Source: an uncultured Saprospiraceae bacterium
Lineage (GTDB): Bacteria > Bacteroidota > Bacteroidia > Chitinophagales > Saprospiraceae
Direction of reading: 5' to 3'
Assembly: GCA_937921825.1 (NCBI GenBank)
Contig: CAKZVK010000014.1
Location: forward strand, 37,492 to 101,491
Length of the DNA: 64,000 bases
The position numbers and the translations under genes are program-made. Below are positions 19,210-28,377 of the stretch, piece by piece. The notes beneath the pieces are model-generated. The model was not told the DNA's origin, made no database searches, and worked only from the letters and a program-made list of their open reading frames with translations. Position 1 is the stretch's first letter; each line of letters opens with the position of its first letter.

Positions 19210-20421
19210 ATGAACAAACGAAAGATAATAAATGATCCTATCTATGGATTGATCTCATTCCCCTTTGATCATCTGTATGATCTCATAGATCATCCTTATT
19301 TCCAAAGATTAAGGAGAATAGGTCAGATGGGACTTTCTTCCTATGTCTATCCAGGAGCGAACCATTCTAGGTTTAGTCATGCCTTGGGGGCTCTTCATTT
19401 GATGAATAATGCTATAACTAGTCTCAGGTCGAAAGATATTGAGATTAGTGAGGAAGAGCACCTAGCTGTATGTCAGGCCATATTACTGCATGACATTGGC
19501 CATGGTCCTTTTTCACACGGCTTGGAAAGTTTATTATTTCCACTCCACCATGAGAAGATATCTCTAGATCTCATGCAAAAGCTCAATACCGAGTTCGAAG
19601 GTAAACTAGAATTGGCCATTAAGATCTTCCTAGGGATGTATGATAGGCCCTTCTTCCACCAGCTAGTCTCTAGTCAGCTAGATATGGACAGGATGGATTA
19701 TTTAACTAGAGATAGTTACTATACAGGTGTCGCTGAAGGCGTCATTGGTTATAAAAGGCTGATATCAATGATGAATGTTGTTGACAATCAACTAGTTATA
19801 GAGGAGAAAGCCGTTTTTTCTATTGAAAAGTTCTTAGTCGCTCGACACTTCATGTACTGGCAAGTTTATCTGCATAAGACTTCTATCTCCTCAGAGACCA
19901 TGTTAAGAGAATTCGTAGTGAGATTAAAAACAATGTTGGAAGCATCAGATTTAACACTTCATAGTAGCTGTTTTCTCACCAAATTTCTTCGTGACAGCAT
20001 GAATGGCACAATAAATGAAGATAATTATGTGGAGAGATTCACTGAATTGGATGATGTGGATGTAATCTCTAGTTTAAAAATTTACAAGAATCACCCTGAT
20101 ATTATTCTGAACTATCTATCAAATAGCATCTTAGAACGAAGATTATTTGCCATAAATCTTCAGGATAAACCTTTCTCTAGTGACTTTGTGACAAACCTAC
20201 GTCACAAAATCGAGCAAAACTTAGGAGTTTCAGCTTCATTAAGCAAAAGCTTAGTTTTCAAAGGTCAGGAAACTACACAAGCATACAACAGTTACAAGCA
20301 GGATATTAAAGTGTTAAAAAAAGATGGGGTTATAGTACCCCTATCTGAGTTATTAAATCTTTGGATAAACGTAAAGAAGGTTACCAAATACTATCTATGT
20401 TATCCAAGATTTATTGAGTAG
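19210..20421 (+). CDS. HD-domain phosphohydrolase (dGTPase-like family)
   Basis: The 403-residue protein has a canonical HD metal site: His52 and His57 in NHSRFSHALG, His94-Asp95 in ILLHDIGHGPFSHGLE, and a later aspartate in QLDMDRMDYLTRDS. It opens with DPIYGLISFPFDHLYDLIDH, characteristic of the YpgQ/YdhJ-style HD proteins annotated as putative dNTP triphosphohydrolases. The likely role is nucleotide or nucleic-acid phosphohydrolysis in the cytoplasm; the true substrate is not determined. It is divergent from porX across an 86-bp spacer and stands alone. Confidence 0.9.
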   Translation: MNKRKIINDPIYGLISFPFDHLYDLIDHPYFQRLRRIGQMGLSSYVYPGANHSRFSHALGALHLMNNAITSLRSKDIEISEEEHLAVCQAILLHDIGHGPFSHGLESLLFPLHHEKISLDLMQKLNTEFEGKLELAIKIFLGMYDRPFFHQLVSSQLDMDRMDYLTRDSYYTGVAEGVIGYKRLISMMNVVDNQLVIEEKAVFSIEKFLVARHFMYWQVYLHKTSISSETMLREFVVRLKTMLEASDLTLHSSCFLTKFLRDSMNGTINEDNYVERFTELDDVDVISSLKIYKNHPDIILNYLSNSILERRLFAINLQDKPFSSDFVTNLRHKIEQNLGVSASLSKSLVFKGQETTQAYNSYKQDIKVLKKDGVIVPLSELLNLWINVKKVTKYYLCYPRFIE

Positions 20422-20515
20422 ATTTGTTGTCTTAAACTGATAATAGATTTCCTATTTGTAATATCTTAGGACTAAACCTTTATTGACATTATATAATAAA
20501 ATTTTAAAATCAACC

Positions 20516-23500
20516 ATGAAACAAGTTAGTCTAATTTTATCTTGTCTATTCCTTATTGGTATGGTTAACTTAAGCGGTCAGAGCGACTCACCTAGTGAGG
20601 GCATGCCGCAAGAGCCTGGCAAATGTTATGCTCGTTGTTTAATCCAAGATCAATATGAAACTGTGACAGAGCAGATTCTTGTAAAAGATGCTACCACAAG
20701 AGTGGAAATAGTTCCTGGAACTACTGAAACTATGACGGAGCAAGTATTAGCCTCTGATGGAGGAAATACACTATCTGTTATTCCTGCACAGTTTGAAACT
20801 ACTACTGAACAAGTACTTAAGTCAGATGGTGCTTCTTCTGTTAACATTACCCCAGCTACATTCGAAACTGTAACTGAGCAAGTGTTAGCATCTGATGGAA
20901 GTAACGAACTGAGAATTATCCCAGCTACATTCGAAACTGTAACTGAGCAAATTCTTAAGTCTGATGGTGCTTCTTCTGTTAACATTACCCCAGCTACATT
21001 CGAAACTGTAACTGAGCAAGTGTTAGCAAGTGAAGGTGCATCTGATGTTAGAATCTCCCCTGCACAGTTTGAAACTGTAACTGAGGAAGTAATAACACAA
21101 GATGGAGCTTCTGACTTGAGAATAACTCCAGCACAATTCGAAACTGCTTCTGAGCAAGTACTTAAATCTGAAGGTTCTTCAGATGTAAGAATTACACCTG
21201 CGACATTCGAAACAGTAACGGAGCAAGTAATCGCTAACACTTGTGCATCAGGTGGAAGTGGATACAGAGCTGGAACGGCACTGAACGTAAACTTTAACTC
21301 TGGATCTGCAGTTCTTACGGGTTCTTCTAGCGCTGAAATCGCGAGAATAGCTAGTTCTATGGATTGCAGTAGTGGTGTATCTAGAATCGTAGGTCACACA
21401 GATTCTCAAGGTAACGATAACTCTAACTTGAATCTATCGAGAAACAGAGCAAAAGCGGTATACGATGCTTTGATTGCTGCTGGTGTTTCTGCTTCATGCC
21501 TTAGTTATGAAGGTATGGGAGAATCTAGCCCGATAGCTGATAATAGCACTTCTTCAGGAAGAGCGACTAACAGGAGAGTAGAATTAGTAACTCCAGCTGT
21601 AGCTGCAGCTAGTCAAGGAACTCAAGATCCTAACTGTGTAGTTAACTATAGAGTTATCCCTGCACAATTCGAAACTGTAAGCGAGCAAGTGCTTGCTAGT
21701 GAAGGTTCTTCTGATGTAAGAATTACACCTGCAACTTTCGAAACTGTTTCTGAGCAGATCTTAAAGTCTGACGGTTCTTCTTCAGTAAATATATCTCCTG
21801 CACAGTTCGAAACTGTAACTGAGCAAGTAATGACTAAGGATGCATACACTACTATAAGAGTAGTTCCTGCCTCTTTTGAAACTGTTACTGAGCAAGTATT
21901 AGTTCAGGAAGCATATGATGTCTTAAAGGCGGTTCCTGCTGTATATGAAACAGTAACTGAGCAAGTACTTCAAAAAGATGGTTATACTACTCTTAGAAAA
22001 GTACCTGCTGTATACGAAACAGTATCAGAAACTGTACTCCAAAAAGATGGCTACACTACTCTAAGAGCAGTACCAGCTACTTACGAAACAGTAACTGAGC
22101 AGATTCTTAAGAAGGATGCATACACAACTTTAAGAAAAGTTCCAGCTACATACGAAACTGTAACTGAGCAAAAATTAAAGAAAGATGGATACACTACTCT
22201 TAGAAAAGTACCAGCTACATACGAAACTGTAACTGAGCAAGTATTAGTTAAAGATGCTTACACTACCCTAAGAAAAGTGCCTGCACAATACGAAACTGTA
22301 ACTGAGCAAGTACTGCAAAAAGATGCTTATACTACTCTAAGAGCAGTACCAGCTACTTACGAAACTGTAACTGAGCAAGTTCTTCAGAAAGATGCTTACA
22401 CTACTTTAAGAGTAGTTCCTGCTGTATACGAAACAGTAACTGAGCAAATCCTTCAGAAAGATGCTTACACTACTCTAAGAGCAGTACCTGCAACTTATGA
22501 AACTGTAACTGAGCAAGTACTTAAGCAAGATGCCTATACTACTATCAGAACTATACCAGCTACATATGAAACAGTAACTGAACAAGTTCTTGTTTCTGAA
22601 GCAACTACAAGATTAGAAAAGAGACCAGCAAGATATGAGACGATGACTGAGCAAATTGAAACTGCTCCAGCGTCTACTAAGTGGGTAAAGAAGAAAGCTG
22701 ACAAAAACTGTCTTTCTGCAGATCCTAATGATTGTCTAGTTTGGTGTCTACAAGAAACGCCTGCACAATTCAGAACTGTTACTAAGAAGGTAAGAGTAGG
22801 TTGTGAAGCAGGATGGACTGAGTCAGGTGACGATTGTATTAAGACTATCGATGTACCAGCTCAATACACTACTAGAAGTTTCAGAAAGCTAGTTAACGAT
22901 GCTACTACTGAAGTAGTTGACGTGCCTGCTCAATATGAAACTAGATCATTTAGAAAGTTGGTATCTGCTGCTACTACTGAAGCGGTAGAAGTGCCTGCTG
23001 TATATACTACTAGATCATTCAGAAAATTAGTTACGCCTGCAACGACTGAAGCTGTAGAAGTTCCAGCTGTATTTACTACGATTTCTTATAGAAAACTAGT
23101 TTCTCCAGCAACTACTGAGGCTGTAGAAGTTCCAGCTGTATACACTACTAGATCATACAAGAAACTTGTTTCTGCTGCAACTACTGAAGCGGTAGAAGTT
23201 CCAGCTGTATATGAAGAAAGATCTTACAGAAAACTTGTTAATCCAGCAACTACTGAAGCTGTAACTGTAGAGCCAGAATACACTACGATTTCTTATAGAA
23301 AACTAGTTTCTGCTGCAACTACTGAAGCGGTAGAGGTGCCTGCTGAATACACAACTAGATCTTACAAGAAATTAGTTACTCCTGCTTCTACTGAAGCTGT
23401 AACTGTAGAACCAGTTTACACTACAAGAACTTATAGAAAACTTGTAACTCCAGCTACAACTGAAGCTGTACAAGTGGATCCTGTATACACTACTATATCT

Positions 23501-24997
23501 TACAGAAAATTAGTTACTCCAGCGACTACAGAGTCAGTAACTATGCCTGCTAAGTATGAGACTAGATCTTACCAAAAGCTAGTATCACCTGCAACTACTG
23601 AAGTTGTAGATGTACCGGCTGTATTTACTACAAGATCTTTCAAGAAATTATCTGCTCAAGCAACTGCAGAAAATACTTCAGGTGATCCTCAGTACACAAC
23701 TAGATCTTTCGAGAAACTGGTTAATGATGCTGGTGCTGAAAATGTATCAGGTGATGCTCAGTACACAACTATTACTTCTCAGAAGTTAGCTAATGATGCT
23801 GTGTCTGAGCCAGTATATGGTGCTGCACAGTACACGACTATCTCTTCTCAGAGATTAGCAAATGATGCTTCTGCTGAAAATATCAGCGGTGATGCTTCTT
23901 ACGGTACATATACCTATCAGAAATTAGTTAGCGATGCAGGTGCTGAGAACTACGTTCCAGGTGGATCTTCTAACTATGTAATCAACGTTAATTTCAACTC
24001 AGGTTCTGATGTTCTTTCAGGAGGTTATTCTTCTGAGATAGCTAGAGCTGTAGAGAAGATTAACTCTATGGGAGGTGGAACTATCGTAGGTCACACTGAT
24101 TCTCAAGGAAATGATGGAGCTAACTTAACTCTATCAAGAAACAGAGCCAAGAGAGTATATGATGCTCTGATAGCAGCTGGTGCAAATGCTAGCTCTCTAT
24201 CTTACGAAGGCAGAGGAGAAACACAGCCTAAAGCTGACAACTCTACTGCTAACGGAAGAAGAGCGAACAGAAGAGTAGAACTAGTTCTTGCTGGTGCTTC
24301 TACAGAGGGTGATGGAAAATCATACTCTACTAGAACTTTCCAAAGACTAGTAAATGATGCAACTGCTGAAAACATTTCTGGAGATGACCAATTCACTACT
24401 ATCTCTTCTCAGAGATTAGCGAATGATGCTTCTGCTGAAAATGTATCAGGTGATGCTCAGTACACAACTAGATCATTCCAGAAGTTAGCTAATGATGCTT
24501 CTGCTGAACCAATTACTGGTGAAGCTCAATACACTACTATTTCTTACCAGAAGTTAGCTAATGATGCTTCTGCTGAAAATGTAAGTGGAGATGCTCAGTA
24601 TACTACTAGATCATTCAAGAAACTTGTTAATCCTGCAACTACTACAAGTAATCCTGTAGAGGCTAGATACGAGACTAGAACATTTAGTAAGACTACTCCA
24701 GCGACTACTAGAACTATTGATATACCTGCAGAATACAAGACTGTAACTAAGAGACAACTAGTTAAAGCTGGTGGTTTCACAGAGTGGAAAGAAGTAGTTT
24801 GTTCTACTGCTCCAGGTTACTCTCAATTAACTAGAAAAGTACAGGAAGCTCTTAACTCAAGAGGATACAATGTAGGAACTCCTGATAATTCAATGGGGCC
24901 AAAGACAAAAGCGGCTCTTATCAAGTTCCAGAAAGACAATGGTCTTCCAATCGGACAGATGGATGTAGAGACATTGAGAGCATTAGGAATTCAATAA
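20516..24997 (+). CDS. Envelope repeat protein: about 48 copies of a 23-residue unit, two embedded OmpA domains, C-terminal peptidoglycan-binding domain
   Basis: I start at the ATG at 20516 (MKQVSLILSCLFLIGMVNLS), which gives a proper signal peptide; an in-frame earlier start at 20483 only adds 11 residues. The 1493-residue mature body is built almost entirely of 23-residue units. Early copies read like PATYETVTEQVLQKDAYTTL, later copies like PAVYTTRSYRKLVTPATTEA. Two OmpA peptidoglycan-binding domains interrupt them at about 257-360 and 1156-1260; both have GHTDSQGND, the LSRNRAKxVYDALIAAG helix and the N-RRVELV end. Residues about 1436-1493 are a PG_binding_1 domain (KVQEALNSRGYNVGTPDNSM). 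Cys-rich caps occur at about 36-41 and 730-780. No lipobox or T9SS domain is seen, so a periplasmic, wall-bound stalk is likely. Function is unknown. Confidence 0.9.
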   Translation: MKQVSLILSCLFLIGMVNLSGQSDSPSEGMPQEPGKCYARCLIQDQYETVTEQILVKDATTRVEIVPGTTETMTEQVLASDGGNTLSVIPAQFETTTEQVLKSDGASSVNITPATFETVTEQVLASDGSNELRIIPATFETVTEQILKSDGASSVNITPATFETVTEQVLASEGASDVRISPAQFETVTEEVITQDGASDLRITPAQFETASEQVLKSEGSSDVRITPATFETVTEQVIANTCASGGSGYRAGTALNVNFNSGSAVLTGSSSAEIARIASSMDCSSGVSRIVGHTDSQGNDNSNLNLSRNRAKAVYDALIAAGVSASCLSYEGMGESSPIADNSTSSGRATNRRVELVTPAVAAASQGTQDPNCVVNYRVIPAQFETVSEQVLASEGSSDVRITPATFETVSEQILKSDGSSSVNISPAQFETVTEQVMTKDAYTTIRVVPASFETVTEQVLVQEAYDVLKAVPAVYETVTEQVLQKDGYTTLRKVPAVYETVSETVLQKDGYTTLRAVPATYETVTEQILKKDAYTTLRKVPATYETVTEQKLKKDGYTTLRKVPATYETVTEQVLVKDAYTTLRKVPAQYETVTEQVLQKDAYTTLRAVPATYETVTEQVLQKDAYTTLRVVPAVYETVTEQILQKDAYTTLRAVPATYETVTEQVLKQDAYTTIRTIPATYETVTEQVLVSEATTRLEKRPARYETMTEQIETAPASTKWVKKKADKNCLSADPNDCLVWCLQETPAQFRTVTKKVRVGCEAGWTESGDDCIKTIDVPAQYTTRSFRKLVNDATTEVVDVPAQYETRSFRKLVSAATTEAVEVPAVYTTRSFRKLVTPATTEAVEVPAVFTTISYRKLVSPATTEAVEVPAVYTTRSYKKLVSAATTEAVEVPAVYEERSYRKLVNPATTEAVTVEPEYTTISYRKLVSAATTEAVEVPAEYTTRSYKKLVTPASTEAVTVEPVYTTRTYRKLVTPATTEAVQVDPVYTTISYRKLVTPATTESVTMPAKYETRSYQKLVSPATTEVVDVPAVFTTRSFKKLSAQATAENTSGDPQYTTRSFEKLVNDAGAENVSGDAQYTTITSQKLANDAVSEPVYGAAQYTTISSQRLANDASAENISGDASYGTYTYQKLVSDAGAENYVPGGSSNYVINVNFNSGSDVLSGGYSSEIARAVEKINSMGGGTIVGHTDSQGNDGANLTLSRNRAKRVYDALIAAGANASSLSYEGRGETQPKADNSTANGRRANRRVELVLAGASTEGDGKSYSTRTFQRLVNDATAENISGDDQFTTISSQRLANDASAENVSGDAQYTTRSFQKLANDASAEPITGEAQYTTISYQKLANDASAENVSGDAQYTTRSFKKLVNPATTTSNPVEARYETRTFSKTTPATTRTIDIPAEYKTVTKRQLVKAGGFTEWKEVVCSTAPGYSQLTRKVQEALNSRGYNVGTPDNSMGPKTKAALIKFQKDNGLPIGQMDVETLRALGIQ
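20653..22680 (+). repeat. Coding tandem repeats, A-type 23-residue (69-bp) units, about 24 copies
   Basis: Units carry the core (F/Y)ETVTEQVL plus a variable KDAYTTLR or SDGASSVNI half, every 69 bp. Nine lie before and about fifteen after the first OmpA domain (about 21268-21600). A 60-bp stretch at 20831-20890 recurs exactly at 20969-21028, an offset of 138 bp or two units, so some copies are recent duplications. Confidence 0.92.
22771..24765 (+). repeat. Coding tandem repeats, B-type 23-residue (69-bp) units, about 24 copies
   Basis: Units carry YTTRS(F/Y)RKLV followed by TPATTEAVEVPA or, later, NDASAENVSGDAQ. They have the same 69-bp period as the A-type units. About seventeen precede and seven follow the second OmpA domain (about 23980-24290). 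The shared register with A-type units (aromatic, then T/E-T, then a basic or acidic polar run, then PA) indicates common descent. Confidence 0.9.
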
Positions 24998-25019
24998 GCC
25001 TAATAATTTCATATAAGAT

Positions 25020-25056
25020 AAAAAGCCTTGCGGGATTCCCGCAAGGCTTTTTTATT
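25020..25056 (+). terminator. Rho-independent terminator after the repeat-protein gene
   Basis: AAAAAGCCTTGCGGG and CCCGCAAGGCTTTTT form a nearly perfect 15-bp stem with a small ATT loop, ending in a T run. It lies 23 bp after the stop at 24997 and is the strongest terminator in the window. Confidence 0.93.
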
Positions 25057-25061
25057 TTTGG
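25054..25061 (+). promoter_or_regulatory. Candidate -7 promoter box for glyA
   Basis: TATTTTTG matches TAnnTTTG and lies 37 bp before the glyA ATG. It overlaps the end of the preceding terminator's T run, so the match may partly reflect T-richness. Confidence 0.3.
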
Positions 25062-25098
25062 TTCGTATTAAATAGAACACGACCAATAACTACATTAA

Positions 25099-26376
25099 AT
25101 GAAAGATACTCAGATCAATACTCTTGTAGAGAAAGAGCTAAAGAGACAAAGAGAAGGTATAGAACTGATAGCTTCAGAAAATTTCACCAGCCTAGAGGTT
25201 ATAAACACCATGGGCACATGTCTCACAAATAAATACGCTGAAGGATATCCTGGTAAGAGATATTATGGTGGATGTGAAGTAGTAGACGAAATAGAGCAGT
25301 TGGCCATTGATAGACTCAAAGAGCTTTTCGGCGCTGAGTATGCTAATGTACAACCCCACTCTGGAGCTCAAGCTAATGCAGCAATTTTCCTATCAGTCCT
25401 ACAACCAGGAGATACTGTATTAGGTTTTGACCTTTCTCATGGTGGACATCTCTCTCATGGATCTCCGGTTAACTTTTCTGGGAAAGTATACAAACCTGTG
25501 TTCTACGGCGTAGAAGAGGACACTGGGACCATAGATATGAATAAGGTAGAAGCCCTCGCTCAGTTACATAAACCTAAATTGATTATCTGTGGAGCTTCAG
25601 CATACTCAAGAGACTGGGACTATGAAAGATTCAGAAAGATAGCAGACTCTATTGATGCTTTATTGTTAGCTGATATTGCTCATCCAGCAGGACTAATCGC
25701 AAAGGGATTACTTAATGATCCTATCCCCCACTGCCATATTGTATCCTCTACCACTCATAAGACTCTCAGAGGTCCAAGAGGCGGGATCATAATGATGGGT
25801 AAAGATTTTGAGAATCCATGGGGGAAAACGACAAAGAAAGGAAAGACACTAATGATGTCTTCGATACTGAACAGTGGTGTCTTCCCTGGAATGCAAGGTG
25901 GTCCACTAGAACATGTCATTGCGGCTAAGGCTGTCGCATTTAACGAAGCGCTGCAAGATAGTTTCAAAGCATACGGAGAAAAGGTCATCGCTAATGCACA
26001 AGCAATGGCAGAAGCTTTTCTAGCTAAAGACTATAATATTGTATCTGGTGGTACAGATAATCATCTTATGCTCATCGACCTCAGATCTAAAAGTATCTCA
26101 GGAAAGCAAGCTGAAAATGCCCTTATAAAGGCGGATATAACTGTGAATAAGAATATGGTCCCTTTCGATGACAAGAGTCCATTTGTGACTTCTGGAATAA
26201 GAATAGGGACCGCTGCAATTACTAGTCGCGGTATGGGTACAGTTGCCTCAGCACAGATTGTAGATTGGATAGACACTGTCCTCAGTGATGTAGAGAACGA
26301 AGAGCTAATCTTGAAAATAAAGGGGAAGGTGAACAGCTTTATGGAAAACTATCCCTTGTATCCTGATCTTAGCTAA
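25099..26376 (+). CDS. glyA: Serine hydroxymethyltransferase
   Basis: GlyA interconverts serine and glycine with tetrahydrofolate and supplies one-carbon units. The 425-residue protein has the N-terminal signature [16 protein letters not shown], the glycine loop [23 protein letters not shown] and the PLP lysine segment [13 protein letters not shown] near residue 220-230. It is full length with no gaps. It is transcribed alone, convergent with clpX, with only 11 bp between the stops. Confidence 0.98.
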   Translation: MKDTQINTLVEKELKRQREGIELIASENFTSLEVINTMGTCLTNKYAEGYPGKRYYGGCEVVDEIEQLAIDRLKELFGAEYANVQPHSGAQANAAIFLSVLQPGDTVLGFDLSHGGHLSHGSPVNFSGKVYKPVFYGVEEDTGTIDMNKVEALAQLHKPKLIICGASAYSRDWDYERFRKIADSIDALLLADIAHPAGLIAKGLLNDPIPHCHIVSSTTHKTLRGPRGGIIMMGKDFENPWGKTTKKGKTLMMSSILNSGVFPGMQGGPLEHVIAAKAVAFNEALQDSFKAYGEKVIANAQAMAEAFLAKDYNIVSGGTDNHLMLIDLRSKSISGKQAENALIKADITVNKNMVPFDDKSPFVTSGIRIGTAAITSRGMGTVASAQIVDWIDTVLSDVENEELILKIKGKVNSFMENYPLYPDLS

Positions 26377-26387
26377 AGGCGTTTTTT

Positions 26388-27632
26388 CTAAGCTACTTTG
26401 AGTTTAGCTATCGTAGACTTATCCAGTTGCTGAGTAGCATAAAGCTTATCTACAGTAAATTCCTTGACATCATCATGCGAAGGCAATTCGAACATTGCAT
26501 CTGCTAATATTACTTCCATGATAGACCTAAGACCTCTAGCACCTAGTTTATATTCAAGTGCCTTCATAGCTATAAAGTCCAATGCTTCTGGCTCAAATAT
26601 TAGCTCTATATTCTCGTAAGCAAAAAGTTTGCGGTACTGCTTTACCAGTGCATTCTTAGGCTCAGTTAAGATTCTTACTAGTGTCTCTTTATCTAAAGGA
26701 TTTAGATAAGTAAGTACAGGCATTCTACCGATGAGCTCGGGTATAAGCCCGTATGACTTTAAATCTTGGTGTGAGACATACTTAAGAAGATTATCTTCTT
26801 TTTGAATTTCTTGTGACTTCTTATTGAAACCTATCACTTGAGTATTCAGTCTCTTAGCAATAAGCTTATTAATACCATCAAAGGCTCCTCCCATAATGAA
26901 AAGGATATTGCTGGTATTTACTTGGATCATCTTCTGCTCTGGATGCTTCCTACCTCCATATGGTGGTACATTCACTTCAGTACCTTCAAGCATTTTCAAT
27001 AAGGCTTGTTGTACTCCCTCTCCCGATACATCTCTAGTAATAGAAGGATTATCCCTCTTGCGAGCAATTTTATCTATCTCATCTATATAGACTATACCCT
27101 TCTGAGCCGCATTGACATCATAGTCACTTGCTTGTAATAATCTACTCAGCATACTCTCTACATCCTCCCCTACATAACCCGCTTCCGTAAATACAGTCGC
27201 ATCTACAATTGCAAAAGGAACTTTGAGATACTTGGCTATGGTCTTAGCTAATAGAGTCTTACCTGTACCGGTCTGACCTACGAATAGTATGTTAGATTTC
27301 TCTATCTCTATATCGTCATTAGACTTTTGGTTTAATCTTTTGTAGTGATTATATACACTGACAGACAAGTATTTCTTGGCTTCAGACTGTCCTATTATGA
27401 ACTGATCTAGATATTCTTTGATTTTTGCTGGTGTAACACCTTTGGGCAAATTAAAAGTGAAATCATTCTTTTCGTTGCTCTTGTTACCTAGCTCTTCGTT
27501 TACTATTTCGATAGCTTGCTCTACACAAGATTCACAAATATGGCCTTCCACACCTGCTATCATAAGCAGTGTATCTCCTTTATCTCTTCCACAGAAAGAG
27601 CATTTCTGACCTTTATTTTTCACTTTAGCCAA
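26388..27632 (-). CDS. clpX: ClpX, ATPase subunit of the ClpXP protease
   Basis: ClpX unfolds tagged substrates and feeds them to ClpP. The 414-residue protein has the N-terminal zinc-binding domain with Cys11, Cys14, Cys33 and Cys36 ([18 protein letters not shown]). It also has Walker [16 protein letters not shown] near residue 116, Walker [16 protein letters not shown] near 180 and the arginine-rich sensor region [14 protein letters not shown] near the end. It begins 4 bp after clpP and forms the run tig-clpP-clpX. Confidence 0.98.
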   Translation of the reverse strand: MAKVKNKGQKCSFCGRDKGDTLLMIAGVEGHICESCVEQAIEIVNEELGNKSNEKNDFTFNLPKGVTPAKIKEYLDQFIIGQSEAKKYLSVSVYNHYKRLNQKSNDDIEIEKSNILFVGQTGTGKTLLAKTIAKYLKVPFAIVDATVFTEAGYVGEDVESMLSRLLQASDYDVNAAQKGIVYIDEIDKIARKRDNPSITRDVSGEGVQQALLKMLEGTEVNVPPYGGRKHPEQKMIQVNTSNILFIMGGAFDGINKLIAKRLNTQVIGFNKKSQEIQKEDNLLKYVSHQDLKSYGLIPELIGRMPVLTYLNPLDKETLVRILTEPKNALVKQYRKLFAYENIELIFEPEALDFIAMKALEYKLGARGLRSIMEVILADAMFELPSHDDVKEFTVDKLYATQQLDKSTIAKLKVA

Positions 27633-27636
27633 TATA

Positions 27637-28347
27637 TTAAGCTTTATCTTTTTTTCTAACGTTGTCTCTGGTTAGTACTTCATCTACAAGACCGTAGTCT
27701 TTAGCTTCCGTTGCTGACATCCAATTGTCTCTATCACTATCCTTCTCTATCTGATCAAATTTCTTACCAGTATGATGAGCCATAATGTCGTATAACTCTT
27801 TTCGGAGTTGCTTAATCAATCTGTATGATATTTCCATATCAGAAAACTGCCCTTGCATACCACCTGAAGGCTGGTGAATCATTACTCTACTATGCTGAAG
27901 GCAAGTCCTCTTACCCTTAGTTCCTGCTGATAAGAGCACTGCACCCATAGAGGCTGCAAGACCTGTACAGATAGTCCCTACATCCGGCGTTACATACTGC
28001 ATCGTATCATAGATTCCAAGTCCAGCTATAACTGAGCCACCTGGACTATTAATAAACATTTGAATATCTCTCTTTGGGTCCGTTGATTCTAAGAATAGTA
28101 ACTGAGCTTGGACAACATTCGCCACGTAGTCATTAATACCTACGCCTAAGAAGATAATTCTATCCATCATCAATCTAGAGAAGACATCCATCCCTACGAC
28201 GTTCATCTGTCTTTCCTCTATAACCTGAGGGGTGAAGCCTGTAATGTTAGGTACACCATTTATTGCATTAAGATGGTGGTCCACTGCATCACTATTTATA
28301 TTCATATGCTTAGTCGCATATTTTCTGAACTCACTTGTAAGAGACAT
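27637..28347 (-). CDS. clpP: ClpP, proteolytic subunit of the ClpXP/ClpAP protease
   Basis: I use the ATG at 28347 ([17 protein letters not shown], 236 residues); the frame can be extended only two residues to a TTG. The catalytic serine is Ser133 in [12 protein letters not shown], the histidine His158 in [10 protein letters not shown], and the aspartate lies in the [20 protein letters not shown] region. The N-terminal stretch before the conserved core (about 40 residues) is longer than in E. coli ClpP and may be a propeptide, as is common. It is placed between tig (30 bp upstream) and clpX (4 bp downstream). Confidence 0.98.
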   Translation of the reverse strand: MSLTSEFRKYATKHMNINSDAVDHHLNAINGVPNITGFTPQVIEERQMNVVGMDVFSRLMMDRIIFLGVGINDYVANVVQAQLLFLESTDPKRDIQMFINSPGGSVIAGLGIYDTMQYVTPDVGTICTGLAASMGAVLLSAGTKGKRTCLQHSRVMIHQPSGGMQGQFSDMEISYRLIKQLRKELYDIMAHHTGKKFDQIEKDSDRDNWMSATEAKDYGLVDEVLTRDNVRKKDKA

Positions 28348-28377
28348 ATTCAATTTATTTCTTTTAGACTTAACGAA

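Noticed and set aside
20650..21240. A 196-residue open frame on the minus strand opposite the repeat array, with other such frames at 21646-21849 and 24595-24780
   Set aside because: It is the reverse-strand shadow of 69-bp coding repeats; its own repetitive Ser/Thr/Val text has no start context or family likeness.
20650..24760. Regular 69-bp repeats considered as a CRISPR array or satellite
   Set aside because: There are no unique spacers between identical repeats; every copy is in frame in one long coding sequence with synonymous variation.
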